DNA from: CAYMEV01 sp964389675 [NCBI: uncultured Candidatus Sumerlaeota bacterium]
GTDB taxonomy: Bacteria > CAYMEV01
NCBI GenBank assembly: GCA_964389675.1
Contig: CAYMEV010000020.1
Location: forward strand, 14,768-78,767
Direction of reading: 5' to 3'
Length of the DNA stretch: 64,000 nucleotides
In this document: positions 63,732-64,000 of the stretch, piece by piece
How the letters are laid out: every line of letters begins with the position of its first letter
Numbering within the stretch: the first letter of the stretch is position 1
The notes under the pieces: generated by a model
Database searches by the model: none
What the model saw: only the letters and a program-made list of their open reading frames with translations
What the model was told of the DNA's origin: nothing
Position numbers and translations under genes: made by a program

Positions 63732-64000
63732 AATATCATTCCTTTTTTAATACCAATTATATTCTCGGGGCTAACAGCATTATGCCCTTTCTGGTTAAAT
63801 TTTAGCTTCTGCTATTGACAGCCAGGTATAGAAGTATTTATAATTATCCAGCATAGAAGAAACTGGGTATAGCAAGCCCTTTAGAGAGCGAGTATTGGAT
63901 ACTCATTTCAGCATTATCCGTGTATATCTCGATCTAAATATTATAAACTGATAGTAAAATCAATTTTCACCCTTCAGCTCAAATCTTAAAAATCTCAAAA
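63732..64000. other. Terminal stretch with no gene
   Basis: No reading frame, tRNA or obvious RNA gene was found in these 269 bases. A perfect small dyad, GAGTAT-TGG-ATACTC, lies at 63890-63904. The stretch may be the upstream region of a gene beyond the window. Confidence 0.5.

Noticed and set aside
63732-64000. Possible tRNA or small RNA near the right end
   Set aside because: No cloverleaf, CCA end or conserved T-loop is visible; only one 15-base dyad.

Overview
The window looks like chromosomal DNA of an AT-rich, Gram-negative-type anaerobe. It encodes a lipoprotein solute-binding protein, a class A penicillin-binding protein and an OlsB/OlsA pair of the kind that makes ornithine lipids. 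Metabolism is fermentative or strictly anaerobic: a four-subunit pyruvate:ferredoxin oxidoreductase, a radical-SAM aminomutase, tryptophanase, [NiFe]-hydrogenase maturation genes and selenocysteine synthase (SelA). The mixture (glutamine synthetase III, PdxS/PdxT, Ktr-type potassium uptake, a soluble-adenylyl-cyclase-like protein with TPRs) would suit a spirochaete or a related candidate phylum, but nothing here fixes the taxon. Coding density is high, many genes overlap by ATGA, and no tRNA, rRNA, CRISPR, transposase or prophage was seen.

Layout. 1-6443 (minus): a tightly packed unit pdxS-pdxT-hypA-hypB-hypF followed by a GH99-like secreted protein that runs off the left edge. 6709-8480: a nitroreductase and a divergent KamA-family enzyme, convergent. 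8831-14975: a complete oppABCDF peptide importer. 15048-17760: CorA, then OlsA/OlsB on the other strand. 17950-23910: chorismate mutase, DAHP synthase, a hexapeptide acyltransferase, a peptidase-E-like protein and a membrane-bound spermidine-synthase-like protein. 23951-25762: UvrC. 26075-29085: porGDAB, closed by a clear terminator. 29158-36135: an orphan GAF histidine kinase, a VirK-like secreted protein, a CTP-type lipid kinase, GSIII and SHMT. 36362-41487: tryptophanase, a pseudoreceiver protein, NrdR and PBP1A. 41497-48023: an ABC-F ATPase, a methyltransferase and a 1297-residue secreted NlpC/P60 protein. 48218-50216: KtrA/KtrB. 50327-59742: an ABC ATPase, SelA, three membrane-anchored trypsin-fold proteins and a cyclase/ATPase/TPR protein. 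59766-63731: a secreted prolyl oligopeptidase, a YCII-like protein and a membrane-anchored phosphoesterase.

The most unusual part is 50327-55790. Five genes are joined by ATGA or longer overlaps. The last three encode single-pass membrane proteins whose trypsin-like domains can be aligned to each other by eye. The third keeps the His-Asp-Ser triad (H168, D198, S268). In the first the three positions read Tyr, Asn and Met, and in the second Asn, Leu and Lys. This looks like one active membrane protease with two dedicated pseudoprotease partners, encoded with SelA and an ABC ATPase that has no visible permease, and followed by a cyclase-TPR signalling protein. I know of no described system with this make-up.
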